Positions 30,051-40,979 of a stretch of DNA of 64,000 nt are shown one piece after another. A model generated the notes under the pieces. It made no database searches. It was not told where the DNA came from and saw only the letters and a list, made by a program, of their open reading frames with translations. The DNA is from Biomphalaria glabrata (taxonomy: Eukaryota > Mollusca > Gastropoda > Planorbidae). The stretch covers positions 44,957,384-45,021,383 of the forward strand of contig NC_074719.1 of NCBI RefSeq assembly GCF_947242115.1, read 5' to 3'. Numbering within the stretch: position 1 is the first letter of the stretch; every line of letters begins with the position of its first letter. A program made the position numbers and the translations under genes.

Positions 30051-30229
30051 TATTAAAGGAAGAAATCTTTTTTTAACAAATCGGGTAAATCCGTTTTCAC
30101 AGTATTTTATACTAGAATATGAATACGTCAGCTGAACCAATTTTCAGACTCTACTTTCCCTTTCGCAGCAAAATATTTAGAAAAAAATGATAGGAAACAT
30201 TCGCTATGTTTGACTTAGATCTACCCAAA

Positions 30230-30560
30230 CTAAGGCCCGCAGGCCGCGGGTCATATCAGGCTAGTGTTCTTATAGTTATTATTTTTTTTTTATATAGCGC
30301 AACTTGCAAGCATATAGCATGCTCAGAGCGCTATGGTCCAATGTCTTACATAGATCATGGGGGTGGGGGTGGGAGAGGTATCTAGAAGAAGGTTTTCATT
30401 TCTGCCTTTAGCCACTCAGGAAAAACAGCTCTGCTCAGGTCCCATGTATGATGTATAACTAATGTTGATATAATAATCTAATTAATAGTAACAGTTGTTA
30501 TTGTAAAAAAAAAAGATAAAAGAGAGCCTTAAATTGGGCCCCACAATTTATAAAGGCGGC
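30230..30560. other. Mixed repeat debris
   Basis: GGCCCGCAGGCCGCGGGTCA at 30233 and GGCGGCCCTG at 30555 resemble hAT-type ends. Between them lies a TATATAGCGCAACTTGCAAGC segment. No gene seen. Confidence 0.35.
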
Positions 30561-30671
30561 CCTGTTTGGACGTAATAAATGATATTTTAACATTGATGAA
30601 CCAGAGAAGAAAATCTGTATGTAGTACTGATATATTGAAAAGTTAATTTGTCCTCAGCTTCATTTTAAAAA

Positions 30672-30950
30672 AAAGGGCGCGGTGGTCATGTGGTTAAGCG
30701 CTTGGCTTCCGAACCTGAGGTCCTGGGTTCGAATCCCGATGAAGACTTGGGTTTTGAGTTTCGGGATTTTTAAGACGCCCCTGAGTCCACCAAACTCTGA
30801 CTTTAGTTGGGGAAAGAAAAGGCGGTTGGTCGTTGTGCTGGCCACATAACACCCTGCTCGTTAACCATTGGCCTAAGACTCAGATGACCTTAACATCATC
30901 TGCCCCATAGATCGCAAGGTCTGAAAGGGGAAACTTTACTTTGTTTTCAT
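30672..30950 (+). mobile_element. tRNA-derived SINE, best-preserved head
   Basis: AGGGCGCGGTGGTCATGTGG, TTAAGCGCTTGGCTTCC and GGGTTCGAATCCC (B box) are followed by the shared body and the AAGGTCTGAAAGGGGAAAC end. It ends 28 bases before the splice acceptor of BTB copy 4. Confidence 0.9.
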
Positions 30951-30990
30951 TTTAAAAACTAGTACACTATTTGTTTCAGGTTGACTTACA

Positions 30991-32922
30991 ATGACCAGCT
31001 GTGAAACAATTCGTCACGGGCATATTTCTCAAGGTATTTTTCAGGCCATAGAGACATTTTGGAAGCTGCACGAGAATGAAGACTTTCAGGTCAACATCGA
31101 AGGTGAATGCGTCAAGTGCCACAGTTTTATTCTTGCCTCTTGTTCGGAGTTTTTCAGAAGTTTACTACGATCTAATATGAAAGAGAAACTAGACATGAAA
31201 GTTGACTTACAGAACATTCCCTTGAATATTTTTAACTTGATTCTCCAAACTCTATACACCGGATGTGAGCTGTTGACTAAAGACAATGTTTTGGAAGTTT
31301 GGTCAGCAGTTCATCTACTTCAAATTCATTTCTTAATTCTGCATTGTGAAGATTATGTTTTGAAAAATATTTCTCTGGAAACTTTGGAGACTTACAAGAG
31401 GCAAGGAGAATTTCTTCAGTCCGAGAGAGTCTCTAAAGGAATTTTCAAATTCATGCTTGAAAACTTTATGACTCTCAGAAGCACTGAGGTATTTTTGCGA
31501 TTACAGTTTGAGGACCTTCTAAAACTTATTGAAAGTGACAGTCTGGTGGTTACATCTGAAGATCTAGTATTACACTCCGTTTATGAATGGATCAACTTTG
31601 GCGAAGTAGTGAATAACTACAACAAGGCTACATTAACCATGTCCTATAAAGAAACATTTTCAAGAGGGGTTACCACTAAATTCTCTAAAATGTTTATTAC
31701 TGGAAAAGACATAGAAACTACAAAAGTCTCGGCTTCACATGTCAATGAACTTAAAGTTACTCAGGTAACTAAATCGATGTACGAGTCAGCCCGTTCTTCT
31801 AGTCAAATCATCGCAATCCCTTCTGTAAACCAAAACGACGGAAGCCCTTCAGTATCAAATAATTGTAAAGACAATCGGAGAAGTGTATATCTTCTTCCGC
31901 TTTTGAAAGCTACCAGATATTTCCTGCTCTCTGAAGCTTGCATTGCAAATCTCCACCTAGCAAAAGAGATTCAAAATAACATAGAGGACATAGACATTTT
32001 CTTTAAAGCTTTGGCATACAAGACTTGCATCAATGTCAATAACTATCTACCAACTGCTGCTATTCACCGTGAATGTAGTCAGCTTGACAATGTCGGTGTC
32101 GTCTGCATCAGTAACAGTAGAATTCTTGCCTATAGTTTCGCTAAGAAAACGACGCATTATTTTCCAAAGAGTACAAAACTGAATATCTACAGACTACTGG
32201 CACTCAATAATCAATTGTATGCCTGCGTTAAAAAAAAGGGTTTCAGTGAAATGTTTGTTTTACAAAGTGTAAAATGGGTCAGTGTTCTGAAACTAGAAGA
32301 ACAAGTTCGTTTCTGTTTGACTCATGACTCTTCTATAATTATCATCACTGTGCAAAATATCTATAGATATAAACCTATTTCACCGCTTAATAAGATTGAC
32401 GTTGACATTGGAGCCATTGACTTTGCAATCAGTTTTTACCAGAACATTCTTCTCTTTACCACATCAGATCTGAAAACCAAAGTTCGTTGCTGGGATACAG
32501 ACAATAACACTTTGTCAGATTTAGCTGAGCTTGACTTCTCAGCTAACAATATGACAAGTTTCACAGACGACAGGTCGACCTACATTCTCGATGAAGACGG
32601 ATGCCTCTATCACGTGAAGCAGTTAGAGACCATTCAATTCACTTTCATAGATAGAATCTGGAGTTTCAGAGCTGAAGAGCTGAGAGGAGCAATCATGTTT
32701 CGAAACTTTCTCTTTCTGTGTGGCAAGTTTCCTGAAAAAACAAACCTTACCAAAACATTGAACGATGTCTTCTCCTTCGTTTGGTTTATGAAGTTAGGAT
32801 CTTTGAATTTTACCTCGAATTTCATTTATTCTGCCATTTCGAAGACAGATCTGACAGGTCGAAAGATAAGCTGTTCAAGGCAAGTTTTTAATGAAGTCGA
32901 ACAGAAATGGTCCGAGATCTAG
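30991..32922 (+). CDS. BTB/BACK KLHL-like array gene, copy 4
   Basis: 643 codons in one exon, starting MTSCETIRHGHIS. A TTTGTTTCAG acceptor ends at 30979, 11 bases before the ATG. BTB spans about 22-122; BACK part one ends at WINFG (about 204). The insert (205-294) is the most diverged of the family (MSYKETFSRGVTTKFSKMF, ARSSSQIIAIP). LLPLLKATRYFLLSEACI follows, then a C-terminal region with FTTSDLKTKVRCWDTDNN and YILDEDGCLYHVK. It has a slightly longer C-terminus than its relatives (about 20 residues after KTDLTGRK), which may be read-through into former 3' UTR. It is the one complete copy for which I found no CGGAAGT upstream element; repeats fill its upstream region. Confidence 0.88.
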   Translation: MTSCETIRHGHISQGIFQAIETFWKLHENEDFQVNIEGECVKCHSFILASCSEFFRSLLRSNMKEKLDMKVDLQNIPLNIFNLILQTLYTGCELLTKDNVLEVWSAVHLLQIHFLILHCEDYVLKNISLETLETYKRQGEFLQSERVSKGIFKFMLENFMTLRSTEVFLRLQFEDLLKLIESDSLVVTSEDLVLHSVYEWINFGEVVNNYNKATLTMSYKETFSRGVTTKFSKMFITGKDIETTKVSASHVNELKVTQVTKSMYESARSSSQIIAIPSVNQNDGSPSVSNNCKDNRRSVYLLPLLKATRYFLLSEACIANLHLAKEIQNNIEDIDIFFKALAYKTCINVNNYLPTAAIHRECSQLDNVGVVCISNSRILAYSFAKKTTHYFPKSTKLNIYRLLALNNQLYACVKKKGFSEMFVLQSVKWVSVLKLEEQVRFCLTHDSSIIIITVQNIYRYKPISPLNKIDVDIGAIDFAISFYQNILLFTTSDLKTKVRCWDTDNNTLSDLAELDFSANNMTSFTDDRSTYILDEDGCLYHVKQLETIQFTFIDRIWSFRAEELRGAIMFRNFLFLCGKFPEKTNLTKTLNDVFSFVWFMKLGSLNFTSNFIYSAISKTDLTGRKISCSRQVFNEVEQKWSEI

Positions 32923-32970
32923 CCTAATGGTCCAGTGGTTAGCCTGCCAGGCTCTTCAATTGACGAATCT
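32923..32970 (+). other. tRNA-like A-box fragment in the 3' flank
   Basis: GCCTAATGGTCCAGTGGTTA, then GCCTGCCAGGCTC, fits an A box (TRGYNNARNGG: TGGTCCAGTGG) and resembles fragments after copies 1 and 2. There is no B box or full cloverleaf. Confidence 0.45.
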
Positions 32971-33224
32971 CTTTCACGCATTATAGTTAACAAGAATTTA
33001 TATATGTAAAGATCATAATTAATTTATAAATAGTTTATCGCTGAGCGGTGCTTTAAATAGAATGGCTTTATTGATAAATTAAGTTTAACTAAAGGATTTT
33101 TTTGACTATTTTCTATAAATATATATGCTTAAATATATTTGGCAATTTGGCTAAAGATTTATAGATTTAATACATTGTCGAAAACTCGAGAATGTTTTTT
33201 TTCCCTTCTTTTTTTACAAAGCTT

Positions 33225-33455
33225 TTATCCAATAACGCTGTCTGTCTGTCTGTCTGGTAAAATAGATTGAGGGTGAAAGAGATTAAAAGAGAAAAAAAAA
33301 AGAGGGGAGGGGGAGAATTTAAAAGTTACAAAAGCAAATGATTGTAAATCAGACCGTTTAAAAAAAAACAATAAATATATAAATATAGATATTGTTTCAT
33401 CCATAAAAAACGTAAACCAACTATTTCAACCTGAGTGAAGCAGGGTCTCAACTAG
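33225..33455 (+). mobile_element. Helitron-like fragment with 3' terminus
   Basis: (CTGT)n at 33240, an AT-rich middle, and the end GAGTGAAGCAGGGTCTCAAC, then TAG followed by T. It is about 65 bases before the conserved upstream element at 33521. Confidence 0.45.
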
Positions 33456-33520
33456 TAAGATCTAAGTGTAAGCAAAGGTAGATTACTGTGATTACATTTT
33501 AATGGGCACATAAATCTGCA

Positions 33521-33546
33521 ACTTGAACGGAAGTTAGTTTTGTCAA
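33521..33546 (+). promoter_or_regulatory. Conserved upstream element of the BTB array (copy 5)
   Basis: ACTTGAACGGAAGT, then TAGTTTTGTCAAC. The donor-like position reads GTCAAC here, weaker than in the other copies. It is 4.5 kb before the coding start at 38048; the interval would be a repeat-filled 5'UTR intron. Confidence 0.5.
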
Positions 33547-33876
33547 CACAACTAAACTCATTTCTATTTCTATATAATGGTCACAGTGTATAAAGATTCT
33601 GTCAGTTTTCTGTGTGTCCAGTTTTGTTACAAAGTCAGATAGACATTTAGTTTCATTTCGGAATGTACCAATGCAAACTGGACTGTAATCGTTGGTCCCA
33701 CATAGAAGTCATTCATAAAAAGTAAATTTGTAGCTATACTATAACTATAGCTATAGTATAGCTGTAGCCTATAGCTTCTTGTAGTCTTCAGAACCATTCC
33801 AACATTACTTTTTACTAACATTCCACCTTACTTGCTAGATCGAGTTTTTACTGGATTCGGATACAGGTACATCTAA

Positions 33877-33960
33877 GGCAGCGGAGGGCTACTTTTTCCA
33901 TCGAGGGCCGCATTTAAAAAATGTTGGGGAATGAGGGGACGCATATACATGATATACATA
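33877..33960. mobile_element. hAT left-end fragment
   Basis: CAGCGGAGGGCTACTTTTTC, then CATCGAGGGCCGCAT, matches the left end of the 1.57-kb hAT element at 53890 (TTTTCCTATCGAGGGCCGCA). No right end was found. Confidence 0.5.
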
Positions 33961-34004
33961 CACATATATACATTTTCTTATATAAGATTTATGATTATTA
34001 TTAT

Positions 34005-34290
34005 GTTAGAAACGAACGAGTAGTCATTCTCTGGCGCTGCCAGGGTCGAGTTTCGTTAAAGGGAAACTAAATTCATCGTAGTCCCTTATCAGTTTCCACT
34101 GAGGAATTTTCTGGTGATGTGGCAGGTCTGCAACAGTACCGCCCTTTGACAGGCAACGAGAATGTTCCTAGGAATGTTAAGGGCTTTGAAGGTATCTGTG
34201 AGGTCAGTTGTTATTATCCCCTCGGTTGATATAACTCTGGGGTATATTGTTATTTTGGATAACTTCCATTATCTCCAAGCCTATGTCATT
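34005..34290 (-). mobile_element. LINE 3' fragment, relative of 15623-15960
   Basis: The reverse strand carries the same GACCTCACAGATACCTTCAA-like coding end, the TTAAGGGACTACGATGAATT-like 3' UTR and CCTGGCAGCGCCAGAGAATG, with an AT-trinucleotide tail. Confidence 0.65.
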
Positions 34291-34297
34291 ATTTTAA

Positions 34298-34304
34298 CTA
34301 TTAA

Positions 34305-34343
<39 letters not shown>
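34298..34343. repeat. (ATT)n microsatellite, probable LINE tail
   Basis: About 15 ATT units lying between two minus-strand LINE 3' fragments. Confidence 0.9.
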
Positions 34344-34375
34344 CGTTTTTGGTTATGATGAAATGAACTATTTGT

Positions 34376-34640
34376 AGTTCTCTGGCACTGCCAGGATCGA
34401 AGCTCATTTAAGGGAAACGAAAACAGTTTCACTTAGAAAGTATCTCATGCTACACGTCTGTAAGCCTGTAACGTGGCCAAGAGCTATTGGTCTAAACTGA
34501 CCACAGGTTGTGACGTTGCAAGTCAGTGTTCGGGCCTTCTTGGCTTAGGTATGTTTAGAGCTTCGAAAATGACTGCCGGCTCAGCCGTTTGTGCTCATCC
34601 GGTTAATATCACGATTAAGCGTATTGCTTATTTGACTCAC
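34376..34640 (-). mobile_element. LINE 3' fragment with related 3' UTR
   Basis: TAGTTCTCTGGCACTGCCAG, then GATCGAAGC, is the reverse complement of a CTGGCAGTGCCAGAGAA 3' end like that at 15900. The segment after 34455 matches 22425-22530. Confidence 0.5.
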
Positions 34641-35149
34641 TTCCAAGGCCGTTTAACTCTTTTAGTCCGCAATCGTTTTCCACAATCCAATGGAATTATT
34701 CTATTTGCTCATTTTGTAGTTCACTATCCTGTAGGGGTTAAACTTTAATCACTTTTTTTGTTTGTCATTAGAGAAATGTTAGATCTGGTATAAAATTAAA
34801 TAGGATTGTGTCACCATGTTATTTTGTATGGTCGTTGGGTAACATTGGGTTCATATTATAATATTACATGTAGGCATTATCAGGATGCATTCTTTCCAGT
34901 TCATAGCTCTCTCATAAATGAGGAAATAACTCTTGATGTAGCAGACACAAATAATACGGTTTAATATATATATATATATATATAATAATAACAACACCTA
35001 GGAAATAGGATAGACAATCCAAGAATAATCTGTAATAATCCTTTATAGAAATACTTGACAATGCTACTTTTTGACTGGTACAAATCTCAACTGCTTTATA
35101 ATAATTCTATAGTGGCTGCTTACTATGACTTTCTTAAGTGACTACATAC

Positions 35150-37313
35150 AATGACTGCTCCTTACTGACTGCACTTATTGACTGTTTTTACTGACTGCTC
35201 TTATTGACTGTTTCTTACTGACTGCTCGTATTGACTGTTCTTACTTACTGTTCTTATTGAGTGCTCTTACTTACTGCTCTTATTGACTGTTCTTATTGAC
35301 TGCTTCTTACTGACTGCTCTTATTGACTGCTCCTTACTGACTGTTCTTATTGACTGCTCTTATTGACTGCTCTTATTGACTGCTCTTATTGACTGCTCTT
35401 ACTGACTGCTCTTATTGACTGCTCTTATTGACTGTTCTTACTGACTGATCTTATTGACTGATCTTACTGACTGCTCTTATTGACTGCTCTTATTGACTGT
35501 TCTTACTGACTGCCCTTACTGACTGCTCTTATTGACTGCTCTTATTGACTGCTCTTACTGACTGCTCTTATTGACTGATCTTACTGACTGATCTTACTGA
35601 CTGCTCTTATTGACTGTTCTTACTGACTGATCTTACTGACTGCTCTTACTGACTGCTCTTATTGACTGCTCTTATTGACTGCTCTTACTGACTGCTCTTA
35701 TTGACTGATCTTACTGACTGCTCTTATTGACTGATCTTACTGACTGCTCTTACTGACTGCTCTTATTGACTGATCTTACAAACTGCTCTTATTGACTGTT
35801 CTTACTGACTGCTCTTATTGACTGTTCTTACTGACTGCTCTTACTGACTGCTCTTATTGACTGTTCTTACTGACTGCTCTTATTGACTGATCTTACTGAC
35901 TGCTCTTACTGACTGCTCTTATTGACTGATCTTACTGACTGCTCTTACTGACTGCTCTTATTGACTGATCTTACTGACTGCTCTTACTGACTGATCTTAC
36001 TGACTGCTCTTACTGACTGCTCTTATTGACTGATCTTACTGACTTCTCTTATTGACTGATCTTACTGACTGCTCTTACTGACTGCTCTTATTGACTGATC
36101 TTACTGACTGCTCTTACTGACTGCTCTTATTGACTGATCTTACTGACTTCTCTTATTGACTGATCTTACTGACTTCTCTTATTGACTGATCTTACTGACT
36201 GCTCTTACTGACTGCTCTTATTGACTGATCTTACTGACTGCTCTTACTGACTGCTCTTATTGACTGATCTTACTGACTTCTCTTATTGACTGATCTTACT
36301 GACTGCTCTTATTGACTGTTCTTACTGACTGCTCTTATTGACTGCTCTTATTGACTGATCTTACTGACTGTTCTTATTGACTGTTCTTACTGACTGCTCT
36401 TATTGACTGCTCTTACTGACTGCTCTTATTGACTGCTCTTATTGACTGTTCTTACTGACTGATCTTACTGACTGCTCTTACTGACTGCTCTTATTGACTG
36501 CTCTTATTGACTGATCTTACTGACTGCTCTTATTGACTGATCTTACTGACTTCTCTTATTGACTGATCTTATTGACTGATCTTACTGACTTCTCTTATTG
36601 ACTGATCTTACTGACTGCTCTTACTGACTGCTCTTATTGACTGATCTTATTGACTGCTCTTATTGACTGATCTTACTGACTGCTCTTATTGACTGCTCTT
36701 ATTGACTGCTCTTATTGACTGATCTTACTGACTGCTCTTATTGACTGTTCTTACTGACTGCTCTTACTGACTGCTCTTACTGACTGCTCTTATTGTCTCT
36801 TCTTACTGACTGCTCTTACTGACTGCTCTTATTGTCTCTTCTTACTGACTGCTCTTATTGACTGCTCCTTACTGACTGCTCTTACTGACTGATCTTACTG
36901 ACTGCTCTTACTGACTGCTCTTATTGACTGATCTTACTGACTTCTCTTATTGACTGATCTTACTGACTTCTCTTATTGACTGATCTTATTGACTGATCTT
37001 ACTGACTTCTCTTATTGACTGATCTTACTGACTGCTCTTACTGACTGCTCTTATTGACTGCTCTTATTGACTGATCTTACTGACTGCTCTTATTGACTGC
37101 TCTTATTGACTGATCTTACTGACTGCTCTTATTGACTGCTCTTATTGACTGCTCTTATTGACTGTTCTTACTGACTGCTCTTACTGACTGCTCTTACTGA
37201 CTGCTCTTATTGTCTCTTCTTACTGACTGCTCTTATTGACTGCTCCTTACTGACTGCTCTTATTGACTGCTCCTTACTGACTGCTCTTATTGTCTCTTCT
37301 TACTGACTGCTAT
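35150..37313. repeat. 13-bp minisatellite, about 2.2 kb
   Basis: Units alternate TTATTGACTGCTC and TTACTGACTGATC with minor variants (GTCTC, CCTT, TTCTC). About 165 units in a strand-asymmetric CT/GA pattern. It lies inside the interval predicted to be the 5'UTR intron of BTB copy 5. Confidence 0.97.
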
Positions 37314-37617
37314 CAAAGTATCTTGACTCAAGGTTAAAAGTGTTAACAATTAGAAAATCAAGAGTTAGGAATTACACTCACATCAAAATAGGGTATCCTC
37401 TGTAGGAGGCGGAGACAGATTGCATGCCCTTTTTACACACAATAAATTATAGTTTATAAGACAAACAAAAAAAAAGTAATCTCATGGAGTTTACCTCCTC
37501 CCCCATTTCCCAACAAATTGTAACGTAAATGTGATTGTTCATTTTTTTTCCCACCTGAACCAAATTTGTACGTCGTAAAAGTCTTGAAGAAACAGAGAAG
37601 GCACCTGAGATGTAATA

Positions 37618-37768
37618 CCGACACATTGAATAGTTCATTTACCAATACATTTAATAGTTCATTTACCGACACATTGAATAGTTCATTTACCGACACATTG
37701 AATAGTTCATTTACCGACACATTGAATAGTTCATTTACCGACACATTGAATAGTTCATTTACCGAAAG
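37618..37768. repeat. 24-bp minisatellite, about 6 copies
   Basis: GACACATTGAATAGTTCATT then TACC. The length is a multiple of three, so both strands show open frames; they have no other support. It lies 270 bases before the acceptor of copy 5. Confidence 0.95.
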
Positions 37769-38047
37769 TTTCATTTAATGTATTTGGATGACATTCAAGA
37801 TGTGCTGCTGAAAGACACAAAAATCATCAACTAACAAGGCGGCTTGAGTTCAAATCCCAAGTCGAGTTGTGTTCGCTGAGCACCTAAACGCAGTTTGGGA
37901 ACCTTCTTCCAGATACCCCACCCCAAAAAAAAAATAGGTCCACAAAAGAGATTTGACCATAGAGCACTGGGCGTGTTATAACCACGAAAGTATACTATTT
38001 AACAGCAATTAATTATTAATCAAATGTTTGTTTCAGATTGGCTCACA

Positions 38048-39940
38048 ATGACCAATAGTGAAGCTAGTCGCCATAAAAATATTTCCCAACGTATTGTTCA
38101 GTCCATAGAGAAATTTTGGAATCGGCATGAGAATGAAGACTTTCAGGTCAACATTGACGGTCAGACGATCAGATGCCATAGTTTTATTCTCGCTTCTTGT
38201 TCGGAGTTTTTTGCAAGTTTGCTCAGATCTAATATGAAAGAGAAACTAGAAATGAAAGTTGATTTACAGAATATTGGCTTGGAAATTTTTCAACTGATTC
38301 TCAGAATGCTCTATACCGGAAACGACTTGTTAACTAAAGACAATGTCTTGGAAGTTTGGGCTGCAGTTCATCAGCTTCAAATCGATTTCTTAATTCAGCA
38401 ATGTGAAGATTTGATCTTGGAGAATCTTTCTCTGGAAACTTTGGAGACTTACAAAACGCAGGCAGATTTTCTTCAGTCCAAAAAAGTATCTAAAGGAGTT
38501 TTCAAATACATGCTTGAGCACTTTATGACTATCAGAGCTACTCAAGCGTTCTTACGATTAAATTTTGAAGAGCTTCTAAAACTTATTGAAAGTGACAGTC
38601 TGGTTGTTACGTCTGAAGATTTAGTTCTTCAATCTGTTTTTGAATGGATCAATTTTGGAAATTCCTCTATTCCTACCGTCAATGAGAATGATGCTACTTT
38701 ACCATTGTCCTCTAGAGACACATCTTCAACAGAAGTCATCTCCCATTCTTCTAAAACGGAAGAATCTAATAAGGAAATGGAAAATGTTAATGATTCAGCA
38801 GGAGACTTTAATAAAAATGAGTCTACAGAAGAAAGTCAATCAAATGGTGTCTCAAACAGTTCTTTGACCCAGGCGAGTGCAATCTCTTCTGTAAGCCAAA
38901 AAGACGGAGCCCCATCAGCACCAAGTCAATGTCAAGACAACCCGAGAAGAGTTTATCTACTTCCGATTTTAAAATCTACCAGATATTTCCTGCTCTCTGA
39001 AACATGCGTTGCGAATCTCTACCGAAATAAGTTGATCCAAAATAACACGCAAAGCATAGAATTTCTCTTCGAATCTTTAGCCTATAAGACTTGCATTCAC
39101 GTCAACGGATATATGCCACCCGCAGCTTATCACCGAAGATGTAGTCAGTTTGAAAATGTGGGTTTACTCAGCCACAGTAAGAACAGAATGTGCGCCTATT
39201 CCTTCATTCAAAACAAATGGCTACGTCTGTCAAGAAGCACGGAACTGAATATATTTAAATTGCTCGTGCTCAATAATCAACTGTACGCATGCGTTAATTA
39301 CGAGAGTGCTAGTGAGGTGTTTGCGTCACAAAACCAGCAATGGGTTAGTGTTTTGAAACTACAAGAAATTGTGTGTCTTTTTTTGCCTCACGAATCCCAT
39401 ATATACATTATCACTTCCGAGAACTCTAAGGTGTATAGGTTTAAGCCTATTTCATCAAGTCATGAGATCGACGTTGATATCGGAGCAATCGATTACGCAA
39501 TACGTTTTAACCAGAATATTCTTGTCTTTACGACCTCGGACCTCAAAACAAAGGTTCGTTGCTGGGATACAGACAGGAACAGGTTGTCACATTTAGCTGA
39601 GCTTGAGGACTTCTCTGCTGCCAGCATGACAAGTTTGAGAGATAACAGATCTACCTACATTCTGGACACACTCGGACATCTGTTCGAAGTGAAACAGTTG
39701 GACACTGTGCATTTCATCTTCATAGATAGCGTCTGGAGTTCAAGACCTGAAAGGTTGGACGGCTCAGTTCTTTTTCGAAAAACTCTTTACCTCTGTGGTA
39801 AGCTTCCCGAAAAGTTTAATTATAAAGTCAAGGTCAAGGACATCTACTCATCGTTTGTTCTTCTCCGTTCTGGAAAGGTAGAATTCACCTCAAACTTTAT
39901 CTCTTGTGATATCTTGAAGAGTGATCTTATCTTACCCTAG
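38048..39940 (+). CDS. BTB/BACK KLHL-like array gene, copy 5
   Basis: 630 codons in one exon from MTNSEASRHKNIS. An upstream in-frame ATG at 38024 is rejected because the TTTGTTTCAG acceptor ends at 38036, 11 bases before 38048, exactly as in copies 3 and 4. BTB (about 22-122) has MLYTGNDLLTKDNVLEVWAA, slightly altered from the family. BACK part one ends WINFGN (about 203). The insert (204-298) is Ser/Asn/Glu-rich with STEESQSNGVSNSSLTQ and APSAPSQCQDNPR. LLPILKSTRYFLLSETCV follows. The C-terminal region has FTTSDLKTKVRCWDTDRN. The middle part (KWLRLSRSTELN) is diverged. A 36-bp minisatellite begins 25 bases after the stop. Confidence 0.88.
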   Translation: MTNSEASRHKNISQRIVQSIEKFWNRHENEDFQVNIDGQTIRCHSFILASCSEFFASLLRSNMKEKLEMKVDLQNIGLEIFQLILRMLYTGNDLLTKDNVLEVWAAVHQLQIDFLIQQCEDLILENLSLETLETYKTQADFLQSKKVSKGVFKYMLEHFMTIRATQAFLRLNFEELLKLIESDSLVVTSEDLVLQSVFEWINFGNSSIPTVNENDATLPLSSRDTSSTEVISHSSKTEESNKEMENVNDSAGDFNKNESTEESQSNGVSNSSLTQASAISSVSQKDGAPSAPSQCQDNPRRVYLLPILKSTRYFLLSETCVANLYRNKLIQNNTQSIEFLFESLAYKTCIHVNGYMPPAAYHRRCSQFENVGLLSHSKNRMCAYSFIQNKWLRLSRSTELNIFKLLVLNNQLYACVNYESASEVFASQNQQWVSVLKLQEIVCLFLPHESHIYIITSENSKVYRFKPISSSHEIDVDIGAIDYAIRFNQNILVFTTSDLKTKVRCWDTDRNRLSHLAELEDFSAASMTSLRDNRSTYILDTLGHLFEVKQLDTVHFIFIDSVWSSRPERLDGSVLFRKTLYLCGKLPEKFNYKVKVKDIYSSFVLLRSGKVEFTSNFISCDILKSDLILP

Positions 39941-39964
39941 CCTAATAACTTGAACAACAAAAAG

Positions 39965-40218
39965 AACACAGGATGCTGAACTTTGACTAAGTGATGAATT
40001 TCATCAGGATGCTGAACTTTGACTAAGTGATGAATTTCATCAGGATACTGAACTTTGACTATGAATGTCATCAGGATACTGAACTTTGACTAAGTGATGA
40101 ATGTCATCAGGATACTGAACTTTGACTAAGTGATGAATTTCATCAGGATACTGAACTTTGACTAAGGGATGAATTTCATCAGGATACTGAACTTTGACTA
40201 AGTGATGAATGTCATCAA
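39965..40218. repeat. 36-bp minisatellite, about 7 copies
   Basis: AGGATACTGAACTTTGACTA, then AGTGATGAATTTCATC. One unit is shortened. It lies just after the stop of copy 5, probably in its 3' UTR. Confidence 0.95.
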
Positions 40219-40975
40219 TGGGACTAAGATTGCAGTAACGTCTTTCCACCCAGAAAAGTGTCAATATCGGAATAAGTGTCAAGGTAATGACGTCACCTTT
40301 TGGCGCAGACGTGAGATAGAAGCGTATTTATTTTTTTTAGTTTTTATTCTATTTGCAAGCTTTGTCCTAGTTTATCAGAGATTCAGTGTATTCAATATGT
40401 TTATTCCATTTCTTTTCTTGCCATGCTATTAAACTTTGGATCACTTTTTGTTTTCTAATACCGGTACTTCCATATTACATTAGGACACAGTCAATCAAAG
40501 TAATCCATTTTATTGGATCTAGGCATACTGTGATATCATACATTATTTTCATTTAAATTTTAAAATATTCGGTTTTAGCGCTTTGGTTTATATGATATTA
40601 TGACGCATGGTTGTGTTTTTATACATGTCATGACATAATAATATCTGTACATATATTTTTTACATACATTTACTTTGTGTGTATTTTATTCGCTTACGCG
40701 TATATGAATTAATATATTTCGCTAATAAAATATACACATTTAACCGATAGCTAAATAAAGAGACCAATAAAAAAAAATAATGTGTTGTTTGTATTTCCTT
40801 ACGTTACAACGTTACAATGTATGTATAGCTATATTAACTAACCAATTACTTCATTAATACGAGGGTGAGAAGGTCCAGGCGATATAATCTACAACTAGTG
40901 AGTTCTTGAAATATTTCCAATGTGTTTAGATGCTATACTAAAAGTGTTTCAGCTTGTCAAGGATTTAGTGCTGCA
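40219..40975. other. 3' flank of copy 5, AT-rich
   Basis: No gene seen. CTAATAAAATATAC (about 40724) and CTAAATAAAGAG (about 40751) are possible poly(A) signals for copy 5. Confidence 0.4.
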
Positions 40976-40979
40976 TTAA

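Noticed and set aside
30672-30745. tRNA gene at the SINE head
   Set aside because: A and B boxes are present but the cloverleaf is incomplete and the sequence continues into the shared SINE body.
37454-37778. TDTLNSSF repeat protein near BTB copy 5
   Set aside because: It is the 24-bp minisatellite read in frame and lies in the predicted 5'UTR intron.
38024-38047. Upstream in-frame ATG for BTB copy 5
   Set aside because: The ATG lies in the polypyrimidine region before the TTTGTTTCAG acceptor; paralogues start at the ATG 11-12 bases after that acceptor.
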